Of a stretch of DNA of 64,000 nucleotides, positions 24,811-37,846 are shown one piece after another (position 1 is the stretch's first letter; each line of letters begins with the position of its first letter). The translations under genes were made by a program, and so were the position numbers. The DNA is taken from positions 13,495,161 through 13,559,160 of the forward strand of contig CM070517.1 of the NCBI GenBank assembly GCA_036346375.1. Reading direction: 5' to 3'. The notes beneath the pieces are model-generated. The model saw only the letters and a list, made by a program, of their open reading frames with translations, had not been told where the DNA came from and searched no databases. The DNA comes from Guadua angustifolia. Lineage: Eukaryota > Streptophyta > Magnoliopsida > Poales > Poaceae.

Positions 24811-25351
24811 TATCTACTAGTACCACAAAATAGCGAATTTATAGAAAATAAGAGCATGCATGAAAAAAATTTATAAACAAAATAAAAATTAAATACTAGT
24901 ATCAATATGATCAAAGGGGTGCTTGCCTTGCTTATTTGTCGCTTATGACCAAGTCGTGGTGGTGGCTGATGATGTCGACAATAGAGTTAATGACGTTGAG
25001 TTCTACACGTCGTTCCAACGAAAATATAGCAAATAACCAACTTTAATAAGGGCAAAAAGAAGACAGACAATAAATCAAATGAAGGCTCACTATAGAAAAT
25101 AGGCATGATTTAGGGTTTGGGTTGAAGTACCTCACATAGTTACATTTCAGTTGATTATGCATATTTATACACGTTCATATCGTTAACAGCTTTCCAATCG
25201 AGCAATGCATGGTATCTTTTATGCATTATCTATTCTTGTTTTATGAATTTAAGAAGATAAAATTATGTATTTTTATATTTATAATTTCAAATTCAAGATG
25301 TAAAAATTATTTGGATTAATAGAATTAAACATTAGTTACTTTGTTGTATGG

Positions 25352-25408
<57 letters not shown>

Positions 25409-25840
25409 AGTACTTATTCCTTAATTAACTTTGCATAAGAATTAGTTTTGAATATGCTAAACTTGTTATGTTAAGTTACTAGTTATATATTCGTGCCTTT
25501 TAAGAAGGTTCTAGTGATACAAATATCTTAATTACTGATTTCTTAATTGTTATTAAGTTTGTTTATTTGTACTACAGATTTTAGAGATCATAATACTTAG
25601 GGGTGTTTTACTATCAAGATTTATATGCAGAGCATGATGAAATGAGATTATTTCTTTAGAATGAGGTATTCTATATATTGGGAGTGTTCCTAATCTTATT
25701 TCATAAATTTTAGGATTTAGACTTATTTTATTCATTGCTGAAATAGCTCATACGGTATTATGGTTCTTGTTATAAAGAATTAGATTAGCAATGTATAGTG
25801 TACAATTATCACTTAGCCTTATGTGTTTTGCATACAAGTT
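24811..25840. other. AT-rich sequence without genes
   Basis: This is the remainder of the family C LTR and its flank up to the copia remnant. No coding region or terminal repeat is recognisable. It includes an AT/GT microsatellite. Confidence 0.4.
25352..25404. repeat. (AT)n(GT)n microsatellite
   Basis: A compound dinucleotide run: roughly nine AT units followed by about eighteen GT units. Confidence 0.95.
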
Positions 25841-25849
25841 GATTTACCA

Positions 25850-28540
25850 TAATCAACTCATCACCGAGGGCTCGGACTAGGGAAAAGAACTAACAAGAGT
25901 CTCCGGTCATATGACGAGAACAACCGGAGTCAACAATCCAAACATCTCCCTTCCCCATCCGATGAAATTGTTCAATGCATATGAGAGAAAGATGACTCAG
26001 TACTGGGATGAAGAAAAAATCTAGGAACCCAATACTGAACCACATGATGCCTAGAGGTGCTAGCCACAGAGGAAGAAGACTGGACTCTGGTATCTACATG
26101 ATGCTCCACTCTCACATGATCAGAAGCAATTCTAGTATAAGATCTAAGGGCTGAAACTGGATTGGCCCGTCGTGGTGTAAAGACCGGACCATCCCAGTGA
26201 TGCTGCCTGAACCTCCTACCAGAAAACACCCTCACTGCTGATATCTACCTCGATGGGAAAAACGAGGAATATCAAGAGGACGGTGGGTAGACTGACAACG
26301 AGCAGTTCTAGTACTAAAACTCGAATGAACAGCATAAAAACCAAATACTGGATGCTGCCCAAAAATAGGCAGCATAAAAACCAACTCTCTAAACTGTCTA
26401 GTAGCATCCAGAATTTGGGGATGACCCTGAATACCGCTAAGAGCAGCAACACGCTCATGCCTTGTGATCTTGGCACGTGCTCCAAGTAGTTGAATCCTAG
26501 ACCCTGATTGAATCTACTAATCTTGGATTGGCCTAGAATAAGATTAAGCTTCTTCTTGCCTCCTACAAACTTCTTGGGAGTGCTCATGAGGTACTCACAC
26601 TCCCGAAAGAGAGAGGCACAAGAAGAACAGGGATAAGAGGAAGAAGAAGAACCAGAAAGAGAAGATCTAATAGCACGTGCATTTTTCTTCTTCAACATGG
26701 CTACCTCAATTTTAAGGGCCTCACAAGAAACGCAAGGAGCATTTCTAATCCTAAGAGCTTGGTCTTCTAGCTTTTCCTAAGCTCGACTTGGATTTTATCC
26801 AAGCCCCCTCAATCACACAACATCATAAGCAACTTTCTTATGACTTATCTAGTAAGTCCTTAGCAAGTTAAGCACACTTGATATTTAAAGATTTATTATC
26901 AAGTTTTAGTTGTTTACAACCCTCACATTTGCTGACTGGGTCCATAGAAGCATGCATTTCAAGTTCATCATTTCTAGCAGAAGCTTCCTAAGGTGAGTGC
27001 TTATGGCATCAATTTTAGCAAGCAATTTAGGGCAGTTATCACATGATGGTGTAGAATGAATAACAAGAAAACTAGCATTTAAAGACATGACATTAGAAGA
27101 TTCATTGCTAGTATTCTTTGACCTAAGACTCTCAAGCTCAGTAAGCACACTATCATGCATAGTCCTTAGGTTCTCTAACTCTACAAGCAAAGCATCACAC
27201 AATGAACAATCATCAAAAATTCAGGAAGGAGAAGATCTAAGAAAAGCTAACTCCCGACTCAAGGTACCTACTTCCTTCTCAAGCTCCGTACACCTAGCTC
27301 TAGCAAGAAATTTTCCTAATTTGCAAAAAGCTTCATTGAGCTAGTCATAGGAGGGTATCTCATTCGAGTCGCTGTAGAGCTCAAAGTCGCTAATGCCATT
27401 GGTGTCCGCCATGAAGCACATGCCAGAGAACTTATCGCCGCCTTTCTTCTCTTGTGGATCGTCCTCGCCTTCGTCACACCATGTCTCTGTGTCGAAGAGG
27501 TTGATGTCATCGAGGGTGGCGAGGACACGGTGGAAGTGCTTCTTGTTCTTTGAGAAGTTACGGTATTTCTTCTCACGCACCAGCTCGTGAGCTAGAGGCT
27601 TCATGTTGTGGTTCTTGTCGGTATAGTCATTCTTCCCCGAACCGCCACAGTTGTTCTTGCCATTCTCTAGCTTGGGACAGTTTGCTCGAATGTGGTTGGG
27701 GCCACCACATTCGAAGCAGGTAACCACGCCACCTCTCTTCCTCTCTCTCACTCTTTTGTATGCATCAGAGAATTTGCGAGCTAAAAGGGCAAGCTTAGTT
27801 TTTGGAAATTTGTCCAGTTGGTCATCGCTTAGCTCGCAAACGGTGGAGAGAGAGAATCCAATAGAAAAATCAAGGGAAGATCTAGTGGGATCAGTGACCA
27901 AGGCTATCGACTGAGATTTTGTCTTGCAAGAGACGACGTCGATCTCATGTGTCTTGAGTCGGGAATAGAACCCGTCAAGAGTTATTAGATCTATTCCCGA
28001 CTCAAGACACATGTCAAGACTCTCAAGTGCAATCAAGAAATATCGAGCATTATCTAAGTCAGGGTATGTGCAACCAACTGCTCGGAGATCGCTCAAAATC
28101 TTCATAAAAAGACCAAAGCACTTGTCAAGACTCTCACCAGTGTGTTGTTCAAATTTGTTGTATTCATGCTTGTGCTTATCCTGCCTCACAGTCTTGATTT
28201 GAGTGGTGCCCTCATAGTAAGCATCGAGAGTCACCCAAATCTCGTGAGCGGATCGCAGGTGAGAGATCCTATCATACTCACTACGGCTAAGACCCTGTAT
28301 GAGAATGTTCCTTGCCTTAGCATTCCCTCAATGTTAGCCATATTGTTGGCCATGACGTTTTCATCAGCAGGAACCTCACATGAGAGCTTCACCTTTTACC
28401 AGATCAAGAAGACTTGGGAAGTGATGTATGACTCCATTCGAGACATCTAGAAAAGAAAATCAACACCACAAAAGATGGAAGGCTTGGAGGAATATTTGTC
28501 CATTGCCATGGCTCTCGAGACCGGTCAAGATCTATGAAAA
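25850..28540 (-). pseudogene. Ty1/copia gag and start of pol, broken
   Basis: A minus-strand remnant of a copia polyprotein. From the right: a UBN2-type gag region with ARNILIQGLSRSEYDRISHL near 28300, continuing through the 27341-28234 frame. A CX2CX4HX4C zinc knuckle (CFECGGPNHIRANC) lies near 27700, followed by a coiled-coil-like Leu/Glu stretch near 26906-27202. A further gag-linker follows (25972-26698). Last comes the aspartic protease start WIVDSGCSRHMTGD near 25890-25945. In-frame stops and frame changes break it many times. Everything after the protease start (integrase, reverse transcriptase, RNase H) is missing, cut at about 25850. The gag with UBN2 domain and long linker resembles the SIRE/Maximus branch, but that assignment is tentative. 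Confidence 0.88.
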
Positions 28541-28550
28541 AGCAAAATCA

Positions 28551-28564
28551 GCTTTGATACTAAT
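28551..28564 (-). promoter_or_regulatory. Copia primer-binding site
   Basis: On the minus strand ATTAGTATCAAAGC directly follows the LTR end CCTTCA. It differs from the canonical initiator tRNA-Met site by two transitions, consistent with decay. Confidence 0.75.
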
Positions 28565-30164
28565 TGAAGGATCGAGATGATGAACAGAGGGGGTTGGTAG
28601 AAAAATAAAATTTTCTCCGCAAAATTCTCCAACTAAGACCTCGAAAAGATCACGCAAAAGAAATGTGAACAACTAGACAACTATATGTACGCCTAGCTTG
28701 CATGGATAGGAACCATGGAATATGTGGGGAGTTTTTGAATCACAATCCTAGCTATCAATTGTTAAAACAAAAAGGAATCAATTCAACTCTTGCTTTTAGA
28801 AAGGAGATTAAGCCAAATCACAAAAGTCACATTCAGAAAAGCAAAAGCAGATTTTTCAGAAACTATCCTCAATTGAAGCAGGTGGATGGTGGACTTATGT
28901 TGCTCTAAAAATTTTGAGAATTATTTTCTCTATGAGAAATTGTGTCATGAAGCACTCCACCAAAAACCACCTCAAAAAACCTTGTAGGAAAGTCAATAAA
29001 AATCAAATACCATAGATAATAAGGAACATCGAACAAAAAGTTTGGGGCTCGGTATTCACCTCATGGCACCCAAACGGTAAATCCAGTGGACTCCCAAATG
29101 TTTTCACAAATGGATATGAGAGTTACACAACTTCTCTAATAAAAATCACTTAAAAATGAGTTTTCTAGATTTTTCTAAAAATCAAACAATAACAACTGTG
29201 TGAAGAATAAGTTCTGGACAGAGTTGCAACTTGATAAAAAGCTTGATCTCTAGTCTATTCTAGAGTGTAAGAGAGATGAAAAATCAAATGAGCATACTCA
29301 AGACATCCTAAATCAACAACATTTAGAAGAAGGGGAGGCAAATCCAAATTGTGAGAAAATAAATTGCAGGAATTTAAATGCTGAATTTATGACATAAAGT
29401 AAATGCGTAATGTAAAATCAAGTATGAATGAAAAAGATTTGCATTTTTAGAAGGGAAGGTTTACAAAGCCTCACAACAATGTGGGAAAAGCTCAAGGAGA
29501 ACAAAAACCTCTACAACCTTCAAGAGGAGGCTACCCCTCCCCCTCTATTTGTACTACTCTTGGGCCACCTACCACCCTTGGATGAGTCCCTCAACACTAG
29601 AGCACTAATCAAAGGGCTAGGATTAACCCACTCACACAGCCATGCAAGGGCTAACCCAAAACTCACACACATAATGTGTTTTTTTGCATAGTTTTCAAAG
29701 CATACTACCTAGACCCGCTAACCTATCTACTAGACCGCGATCCAACGGCCCTCATCGATCCACGAAGCATCTAGCTAGCATCATCACCTTTCCTTGTATT
29801 CTTGGCTTTCCCGGACTCCATCTTTGATCATCTTTTGGTGATCTTTGACCATCTGGACCTCCGACGCACCTCGTCTAGTCCCGGTCATCCTTCGGCTCAC
29901 CATTACCTAGCACTGTCGTCCTGCAATCATCAAAGACAAGGAAAACCCATCACATAGCAATGTCCAAAAAGATGTACAATAATCATCGCAAAATCATTAA
30001 TTAAATCATTAACGCTCAAGAGATCCAGTGCTACTGCCCCTAAGCCAGTAGTACCGAAAAAGATAGACAAACCTCAAATTGCTTCAAATTGCAAATCCAA
30101 TTCAAATCAAACTCAATTATAAAGTAAACTATGCTCAAGTTTAGTCAAATACTCATCACACACA
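28565..30164 (-). repeat. Copia 5' LTR, about 1.6 kb
   Basis: On the minus strand it starts near 30164 with TGTGTGTGATGAGTATTTG and ends at 28565 with CGATCCTTCA, just before the primer site and gag. There is no matching second LTR in the window because the 3' part of the element is lost. The exact start is uncertain by a few bases within a CA repeat. Confidence 0.72.
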
Positions 30165-31535
30165 GGTATAGACCTCCACATGGTCTTTTAGTAGCTATGC
30201 TTAAACCTACTTAGTTGTACGATGGGATTCATATCACATGTGAATTAATGTTAATCTTGACTTAATAAGATATTGAATCGTGGCCGTTAGCCACTGGTGT
30301 AAAATTTATTATACCATTGCAGGGTATGCCACTGGTATTGGTTAAACAAAATGTTTTCCCTTGAGAAAATGATCGTGCAGTAAAGGGGGTGCTTTCTAGT
30401 ACATTGGGATATGGCTGACTTGCCTAAGACAACTTAAGGACTTAATCTTGTGCACCATTGAACTGGGTCTAACCATGCAACCACAAGTCTGGTATGGGAT
30501 AGACCTAGCTGATTAATTTGCAATGTCTAGTCTTGAATACTACCAATTGGTGGTGTGGGTTTCGGGATGGACGGGTAGATTCACATGGCTCAAGAGGGAG
30601 CCTCGAGGGGCGAAACCTTAGAGGGCAGTACCAAGATTAGACAAGCATGGTAAAGGTTTTGTTGTGATCTCTCTGCCGACACAACAAAGGTAGTGTGTTC
30701 ATAGCGCTTGGCAATAAAAGCTGATCATGTCTTATGGGTAAAGTTGTACAACTTCTGCAGAGTGTAAAACTATTCGAATAGCCGTGTCCGCGGTCATGGA
30801 CAAGCCCGAGAATTTCACACGAGGTATAGAGTGTTTCTTGAAATGAGGGAATGTGAAATTGTTGGAATGTGAATGGGGAGTTCACTGTTGTTGTGTTTTC
30901 TAAAGTTATATAGTTGAATTTAGTGGTTTGATACTTATTTCGGATGGGTAGGGTAATGCCTTGCCATTCTTTCATGTTGTCTACCATTCATTTACCATTT
31001 ATTTATTATCTTTTTCATCAATATGATTTCAATCTATTTACTGTATTTCCAATCAAGTTATTGCTTTCTACAAATCAACCTTATGACTATCCTTTGTCAA
31101 GCCTGCATGAATGTGTTGTATCATTTCCCTAAAGCTTGCGAGTACTTTCTGTACTCACGGCTTTATGGCTTTGTTGATCAGTTGCTGAGGAAGGACCAGG
31201 AAATAATGAATATCATCAGGAGAAATATTATGAAGACTACGTGGACTAGGAAGGCATTTCTCTAGACGATTGCCTGTGGCATGTCGAATGGCCCAAGTTA
31301 TTTTCTTATTTCCACTACAATGTTTTATTTGTCTCTTAAGCCCTTAAGGCACAGTTGTATGAACCTTAACCACTAGGTCATTTGCTTTAAATAATAATAA
31401 TAATTTGCTTCTTTCTTAGTTATTTCGTTGTATGGAATGATATTTTATCTATGTTTTCACTATGTGTACTAACGTGATTCTGGACTAGTGTAGTATACAC
31501 AGAGGGTTTCAGATTTGCAAATTTGAGTCCCGACA
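30165..31535 (+). mobile_element. LTR, family B (partial or solo)
   Basis: It ends in GAGTCCCGACA, matching the tail at 2974-3216. It has a gypsy-LTR-like body with no open frame of note. No primer site follows: the next sequence is transposase-like, so this is a 3' LTR end or a solo LTR. Its left end is hidden by the copia element that abuts at 30164. Confidence 0.6.
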
Positions 31536-31590
31536 GACAAGTAGTACCCTTCCGGTATGCAACGAAGATATGGTGTAACCCGATGACGAG

Positions 31591-34247
31591 TTGCAATGTG
31601 ACATGTTTGAGGAGGACAATTTGGAGCAAAAGTTGTGGGATGTGGTTGGAAATTACATGAAAAGAGAGTTTGAAAAGTTTAAAAGCTTGATGAAAGACGA
31701 TGCCAAACCGTTATTCTCAAGTTGCAAAGTAGAATACACCAGGCTGGGTTCAGTACTTGCATTGTTTAAACTAAAGGCAAAGCACTGTTGGACAGATACA
31801 AGTTTCAATGCACTTATAGTTCTTTTATCGGATCTGCTTCCAGAGGGAAACGAGTTGCCAATAAGTATTTATCAAGCAAAGAAGCTACTATGTCCCATGG
31901 GAATAGAAATAGAAAGGATATATCCATGTCCAAATGATTGCATCTTGTACCATAATGCACATCAGGAGCTGCACGTTTGTCCAATTTGCGATGTGCCTCG
32001 GTACAAACTAAAGGAGAAGAGTAATGACAAGAAGCGTAAGAGCTAGGCCGACGATGGTGAAGAGGTCACTAAAGGTGCACCAGCCAAGGTATTATGGTAC
32101 TTGCCCATCATTCCCCGTTTGGAGTGGTTGTTTGCAAATCCCAGAGAGGCAAAATTATTGTGTTAGCATTATGAATCTCGAAAGGAAGATGGCAAGCTGA
32201 GACACCCTACTGATTTGGCTCAATGGAGAAACATCGATTGGAAACATGAGTAGTTCGGTGCCAAAATGGGAATATAAGAATTGGGTTGACTACAAATGGA
32301 ATGAATCCATTTGGTAACATGACCAGTTGTCACAATACCTGGCCAGTTCTGTTGTATATCTTCAATCTCCCTCCATGGTTGTGTACGAAGTAGAAGTATA
32401 TCATGATATCTTGCTAATCTCAGGACCCAAGCAATCGGGAAATGATATTGATGTGTACCTTGCTCCACTGATTGAGGATTTGGTAAAATTGTGGAACGAG
32501 GGGGTCGTGGTGTGGGATGTGTACAAAAAAGAGCACTTCACCCTATGTGCTATGGTATTTTGCACCATAAATGATTTCCTGGCCCTTGTTAATTTGGCAA
32601 GCTATAGTACGAAATGAGCCAAATCATGTCTTATTTGTGAAGATGAGACTGAGAGCCTATGGCTGTCGAATTCCAAGAAAACTATGTATATGGGTCACTG
32701 TAGGTTTCTACCTCGAAGTCATCGCTATCATAAGATGGATGACAAATTTGATGGGAAAAGTGAAGTTCGTTCGCCCTCACCCTATCAGTGGAAGGAAAGT
32801 ATATTCACATGTGCAGAATATCGATATTCAGTACGGAAAGAGCCATAAATCTGTTCGTCCTAGAACCCTTTGGATGAAGAGGTCGATATTTTGGGACTTA
32901 ATGAACTAGGAGTTAGATGTTTGTCATTGTATTGATGTCATGTATGTTGAGAAGAATGTCTGTGATAATTTGCATGGCATGCTGCTAAAAATACCTAAGA
33001 AGACCAAGGATGGTGTGAATGCTTGTCATGACATGGCCTATATGGGAATAAGGCCCAAGCTTGCAGTGATAAAGGATGATGGAAATGGTCTGTACATCCT
33101 TGCTGCATGCTACACCTTGTCCAAGAAGGAGAAAGAAGACCTCTGCAAGTGTCTCTAAGGTATTAAAGTTCCATCGGGCTACTCCGCAAACATTAAGAAG
33201 CTTGTGTCCATGCATGATTTGAAGTTGCTTGGCATAAAGTCCCACGACTGCCATGTCTTGATGACCCAAATGCTCCCAGTTGCAGTCAGACATATTCTGC
33301 CAAAGGATGTTAGTTTGATAATCACAAAGCTGTGTTATTTCCTCAATGCGATCTCCTGGAAAGTTATTAACCGCGATGTGTTAGACAACTTACAAAGTGG
33401 GGTGGTGCAGACATTATGTCAGCTAAAGATGCATTTCCCACCGTCGTTCTTCAACATCATGGTCCACCTTGTTCATCTTGTCAGAGAGATTAAGATATGT
33501 GGACCCACATTCCTACATTACATGTATCCATTCGAGAGGTACATAGTTATATTAAAGTCCTAAATGAGGAATCGGTTGAAGCCTGAGGGTAGTATTGTTG
33601 AAGGTTATGGGACTGAAGAGGTTATTGAGTTCTGTGTGGACTATCTTGGAAAATGACAAGCAATCGGTGTTCCTGTATCTCTCCATGAGGGCAGACTTGC
33701 TGGCAAAGGAACCGTTGGGTCGAAACTAACTAGAACACGGTTTGATATGTATTGCAAAGCGCATTTGATAGTCTTGCAGCATAGCGTAAAAGTTGTAGGA
33801 TACATCGAGTAGCACAAGTTGATATTACGGAAAGAAAATCAACATATGGATGAGCTTTCCATCACGCGAGAACACAACGATAGATTTCACACATGGTTCA
33901 AACAAAGACGGAGGTCTCCATTAGTGAGAATATCAAATGATTGGCTGATGGATCTAGATTTAATGTACAGATATGGTAGGGATATGATATTGATGGGTAG
34001 ACATTTTACACTAAAAGTCAGGATGCTAAGAGTACTGTCCAAAACAATTGTGTAAGCATAGATGCTTTGTCCAATGAACATCACTTGAAAGGTGGATCCT
34101 CATCGTAAATGAAGTCGTACTACGAGATGATATCAAGTTTTGTTGTTCCGATGTAAGTGGTTGGGACTTCCACATAGAGTGAAGGTCGATAAGAGAAGTT
34201 TTACTCTTGTGGATCTGAATAGACTCACCTACAAAGATGACCCGTTT
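31591..34247 (+). pseudogene. TNP2-like CACTA transposase, broken (main part)
   Basis: Successive frames match the En/Spm TNP2 family transposase (Transposase_21) in order. 31591-32046 has YPCPNDCILY and CPICDVPRYK. About 32290-32630 has GPKQSGNDIDVYLAPL and the NDF motif. 32940-33158 has MYVEKNVCDNLHG. 33204-33563 has KSHDCHVLMTQMLPV and MYPFERY. 34140-34247 has the C-terminal DLNRLTYKDDPF. Frames change and stop between the blocks, so no full protein can be made; the intact family protein is roughly 700-1000 residues. The missing extreme C-terminus, beginning ANQVFYVRDP, lies 13 kb downstream at 47237. In a living element this protein cuts at the CACTA ends. Confidence 0.88.
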
Positions 34248-34271
34248 ATCCCAGAACACCCCTTTAACAAT

Positions 34272-34457
34272 GGATACATAGCAACATATGATGTTATGCG
34301 TTGCAAGCAACAGGGTGGCAACGCTTGCAAAGCGTTGCAAGCATCATCCGTAGGGTTAAACAGCGGATACATAGCAACACATGATGTTATGCGTTGCAAG
34401 CAACAGGGTGGTAACGCTTGCAAAGCGTTGCAAGCATCATCCGTAGGGTTAAACAAC
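34272..34457. repeat. Two 93-bp tandem repeats with GCAACGC hairpins
   Basis: Units start at 34272 and 34365 with GGATACATAGCAACA and end near GTAGGGTTAAACA. Each has a strong hairpin; in the first, GCAACGCTT and AAGCGTTGC flank GCA at 34318-34338. The motif matches the array at 46935-47215. These look like subterminal repeats of the inner CACTA-like element. Confidence 0.85.
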
Positions 34458-35806
34458 CAGTGGCAACATTTGTCAACTGTTGCAAGAATCATCTGTAGAT
34501 CGCTTTGTTTTTTTGGCCGGATCCGTATTAGACCCTTTTAAGATTGTGAGGGGGAGGGAGAGAGGAGATGCCCTTGATTTGGCTTAGATCAATTGAAGCC
34601 AAAGCAAACCGTGAGCTTCTTGACTGGTACCATAGTGTACATGCTTGAGATCAATTCAAGTCAAGCCGTGAGATTCTTGAATGGTACCATTCGCGACTAT
34701 TGATCCTAGCAAGCACGTAGCAGCAGTTGGTTAGATCATGGATTGTCCATTAGATATTAATGTCCAAACCAATCTATCAGGTTGATTGGACCATGCATAT
34801 GGTAATACGCATGTCTGGTCGGTAAAATAATCATGCGTTCTGGCTTCGGACAGATTGTTGCAACTTACAACTAAAACAACTCTTCTTAGAGTTTCACACT
34901 AGTTTAGGAAAAATTACACAGGATTTATGCCTCCCCCCAATACAAGTATATGGAACCAAATGACAGCCAAAAGGCCAATTGTTAAATTATCCTGAATATA
35001 CAGACGATGACGACGACGCTAGACCACAACTGAAACTATTCTGATGGAAGCAATTTACATCTGGGAAGCAGCCTTGGCAATATGAGAAGCATCAGTTCTG
35101 GCAGACGGATAGACCATTCCACATCATCACAACTCAGTGACATTCTCCAGAACAAAAGATAGATGCTTCCTACCCACAAGGCACCTTTGTTCTTTTATAT
35201 TTGCTTCGTCAAGGGAGCACTGGAGTGACATTCACCATTTCTTTTCTTTTGTTCTGGAGTGAAACTCTTAGAAGAAAAGATATATGCTTCCTACCCTCAA
35301 TGCAAAATTTTCATGCTCTGCAGTATACACAATGGAAAAGGCTAGATTGATACATAAACAACTGCCTGCCGACCTTGAATCAGAAAATTATTTGTCTACA
35401 AGGGTCAATCACCTTTCAAGAACACAAGTGTAGTGATTTGCCTTTAGATTTATTGCGTTCAGATATGCTGCCTTCTCAATCACCTTTCAACAACACCTGC
35501 CAGGAATCCTGTTGGTTTTAGCATAGAATTTGTTAATTCCTGTGAACTATATTCAATGGCTACATTCAAAAGTATGAATCACTTGTTAAACCTGGAGCAA
35601 TAAGCTGCAGGTTTTCTCACAAACGCCAGAGAGATTCTAAATTAGATGTAACTCAACATGGTACGCATATCATGAAAAAAAATATTCATAGGCAAACTAT
35701 TTAAATCTAATGCAACCACTCCCTTTTTCAAACACCTGAACCACTGAATTGTAGTATAAATATTTGGCTTATCCAACAGGCGCAAATTTAGGATGAAAGA
35801 ATATAC
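34458..35806. other. No recognisable gene
   Basis: An imperfect direct repeat sits near 34585-34690 (GATCAATT...CTTGA.TGGTACCA twice). A TTCTGGAGTGA/AGATAGATGCTTCCTACCC-type repeat lies near 35150-35310. This is where further 3' DEX1 exons would fall, but I cannot recognise them, so the captured copy seems to end at 35807. Confidence 0.4.
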
Positions 35807-37846
35807 CGTCACATTATAAGGAGCTTGATTCCCATAGGGAAGCCTGTACTTGTCAACAATCTCAAACTCTACCCAGAAATGCTTGCCCTCTTCATCACGG
35901 AAGGTCCTGGAATCATGCTTAACATAAATACCTTCACGGTTGTACCGATATGCAGCATTATTTCTTCCTTGGTTTGATGATCTCCATTCCTACCATCAAA
36001 TTTGAATGAGATGGTTATCTCGTTATCATGCTCACCTCTATGTTTAAACATCAAAAGAATAAAAAGATCAAAGGAGATATGTAAGTCTGAAGTATCAAGC
36101 CAGCTTTAAGCAGAAGTTGCAATGGGTTCACCAAAAGATCTATCCGACTTAAGTTAAAATACTGTGAAACAAAATGAAGACATGACTACAAAAACGCATT
36201 GCCTACCTTGAGTGGATGGTGTGGTGAGGGAGTGGAAAAGCTAAAGACGTTGCCGTTCATAGTAGTAACAATAAGATCAAGATCGTCTCCACCATCCACA
36301 TTGTCAGCCAAAACCATGGTGTACCTGTCAGTCAAAGTGCAAAGAAGTGAGCGCACTTTATTGATGTAAGTACAGTACCCAAAAATGCTACCAAAATCTC
36401 GCAGAGCAGAGAAGAAATTGCATACGAGGTCTCTCCAATGTCAACAACATCTGCACAGCCACTTGAGCCCTCGATCAAATACAAATAACCATCGTTAGCC
36501 CTTGTGGCTTTTCTCCACGTTTGCTCATGTCGAGTAATAGAACTGGACTCATGATTCTTCCATGTGCTCTATACGGGAAAGGTTGAATTTTCGATCCATC
36601 CTTTCCTTTCCACTGAGAACATATATGTTTCCTGATACAGTTGGGACCACAACATCAGTGTGACCATCTCCATTGACATCACCAACTGTAGGTCGCTGTC
36701 ATCATATGATAATGACAATCAGATTGCATATAAAAAACATAGCCTAGTAACAAAGAAATATACAGCTAAGAAAATGCTGTGGTGAAAGTACGTGGTATCT
36801 TCATTTTCACTATAACCAAGTTATAATGTTCTCAATCAATCAGTCAAAAAATAGTAATAGCACAAGATGAAGCCCGAATGGTAGAATCTCTAAGTAATGG
36901 ATCTAAGCAAGATTATGGATGAATGTATTCTCCTTAGCTAAACTAAGAAAGCAGCTTCAGCACATGTAGCAATAGCTGTGTATAGATTGTCAAGAGACAT
37001 GTATTACCTTTGCATGTGGATAGACAATCTATTTATATAAGCAATCTGTTAACACCATACAAAATAAATGGATGAAACTTGCCTGTGGAATAAGACTCTT
37101 CAGATGCACTTCCCAGATTTCTTCTCCCTCCGCAGTCCATGCTGCTACATTTCCATGGGCATCAGCAGTAACCATCTCGATTTTCCCATCATCATTGATG
37201 TCCGCAGCAATGACTGGTGCATGGATCTCAGCCATCTCAAGTGGGAACTTGTTCCTAACCTTACCTAAATTGAAAAAATCAACATAAGTAGACACATGGA
37301 TGTTTACACATAAGTAGCGTATCAGTGCGCCAAAGGTACAAGTATAAAGGATGGTGGGAATTCATTGTTTTCTAGTGAGGATTTCAATGAATTACAGTCT
37401 TATTTTCCAAAACAAAAAATAGCATGGTAAAAACTGATTATTACTTAATTACACCAGCAAATTATATTATTCTAGTCAAGAAACTTTATGCTATGGGAAC
37501 TAGATATATATACACAATATATGAAACGACAACTCAGCTTAAAGCTGTTTTTGGATTCAATAATTAGTATTATGAGGCTAAGAATTTACCGCGATGATCG
37601 ATAACATAAAACAAGCCATAGGAAGTTCCGACAAGGATGTCCAAATTTCCATCACCATCCAAATCAACCACAGTTGGAGAAGAATATGCATGGGCACGGA
37701 AGTTTCCAGTATCAGTACTCAAATCAAGGTCTGCAGTCCATTTAACTTGTCTTGTGTCAAGGTTAAAAACTACTATACTGCTTGCAACATATTTTTCAAT
37801 GTCAATCCCTCCTAGCTCCTTTATATGCTCTGGGTTATCGTAATAC
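35807..37846 (-). pseudogene. DEX1-like gene fragment, five exons with introns
   Basis: Minus-strand exons at 37590-37846, 37083-37264, 36426-36695, 36207-36324 and 35807-35990 read as the middle to C-terminal half of plant DEX1, a membrane-associated FG-GAP/integrin-alpha-like protein needed for pollen exine patterning. Repeated calcium-binding-like loops are visible: DLDGDGNLDILVG, DINDDGKIEMVT, DVNGDGHTDVVV and DNVDGGDDLDLIV. The last exon has GRNNAAYRYNREGIYVKHD. Splice sites are present and phases agree across all junctions; the intron after 37083 has a GC donor. The third exon carries a 4-bp insertion near 36610 and lacks ~19 bp near 36510, giving a stop between them. The first exons, the C-terminal tail and the membrane anchor are missing. 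It is a captured or duplicated pseudogene, not the functional locus. Confidence 0.9.

Noticed and set aside
25352..25404. AT/GT run as a regulatory or Z-DNA element
   Set aside because: A simple microsatellite; nothing around it suggests a functional role.
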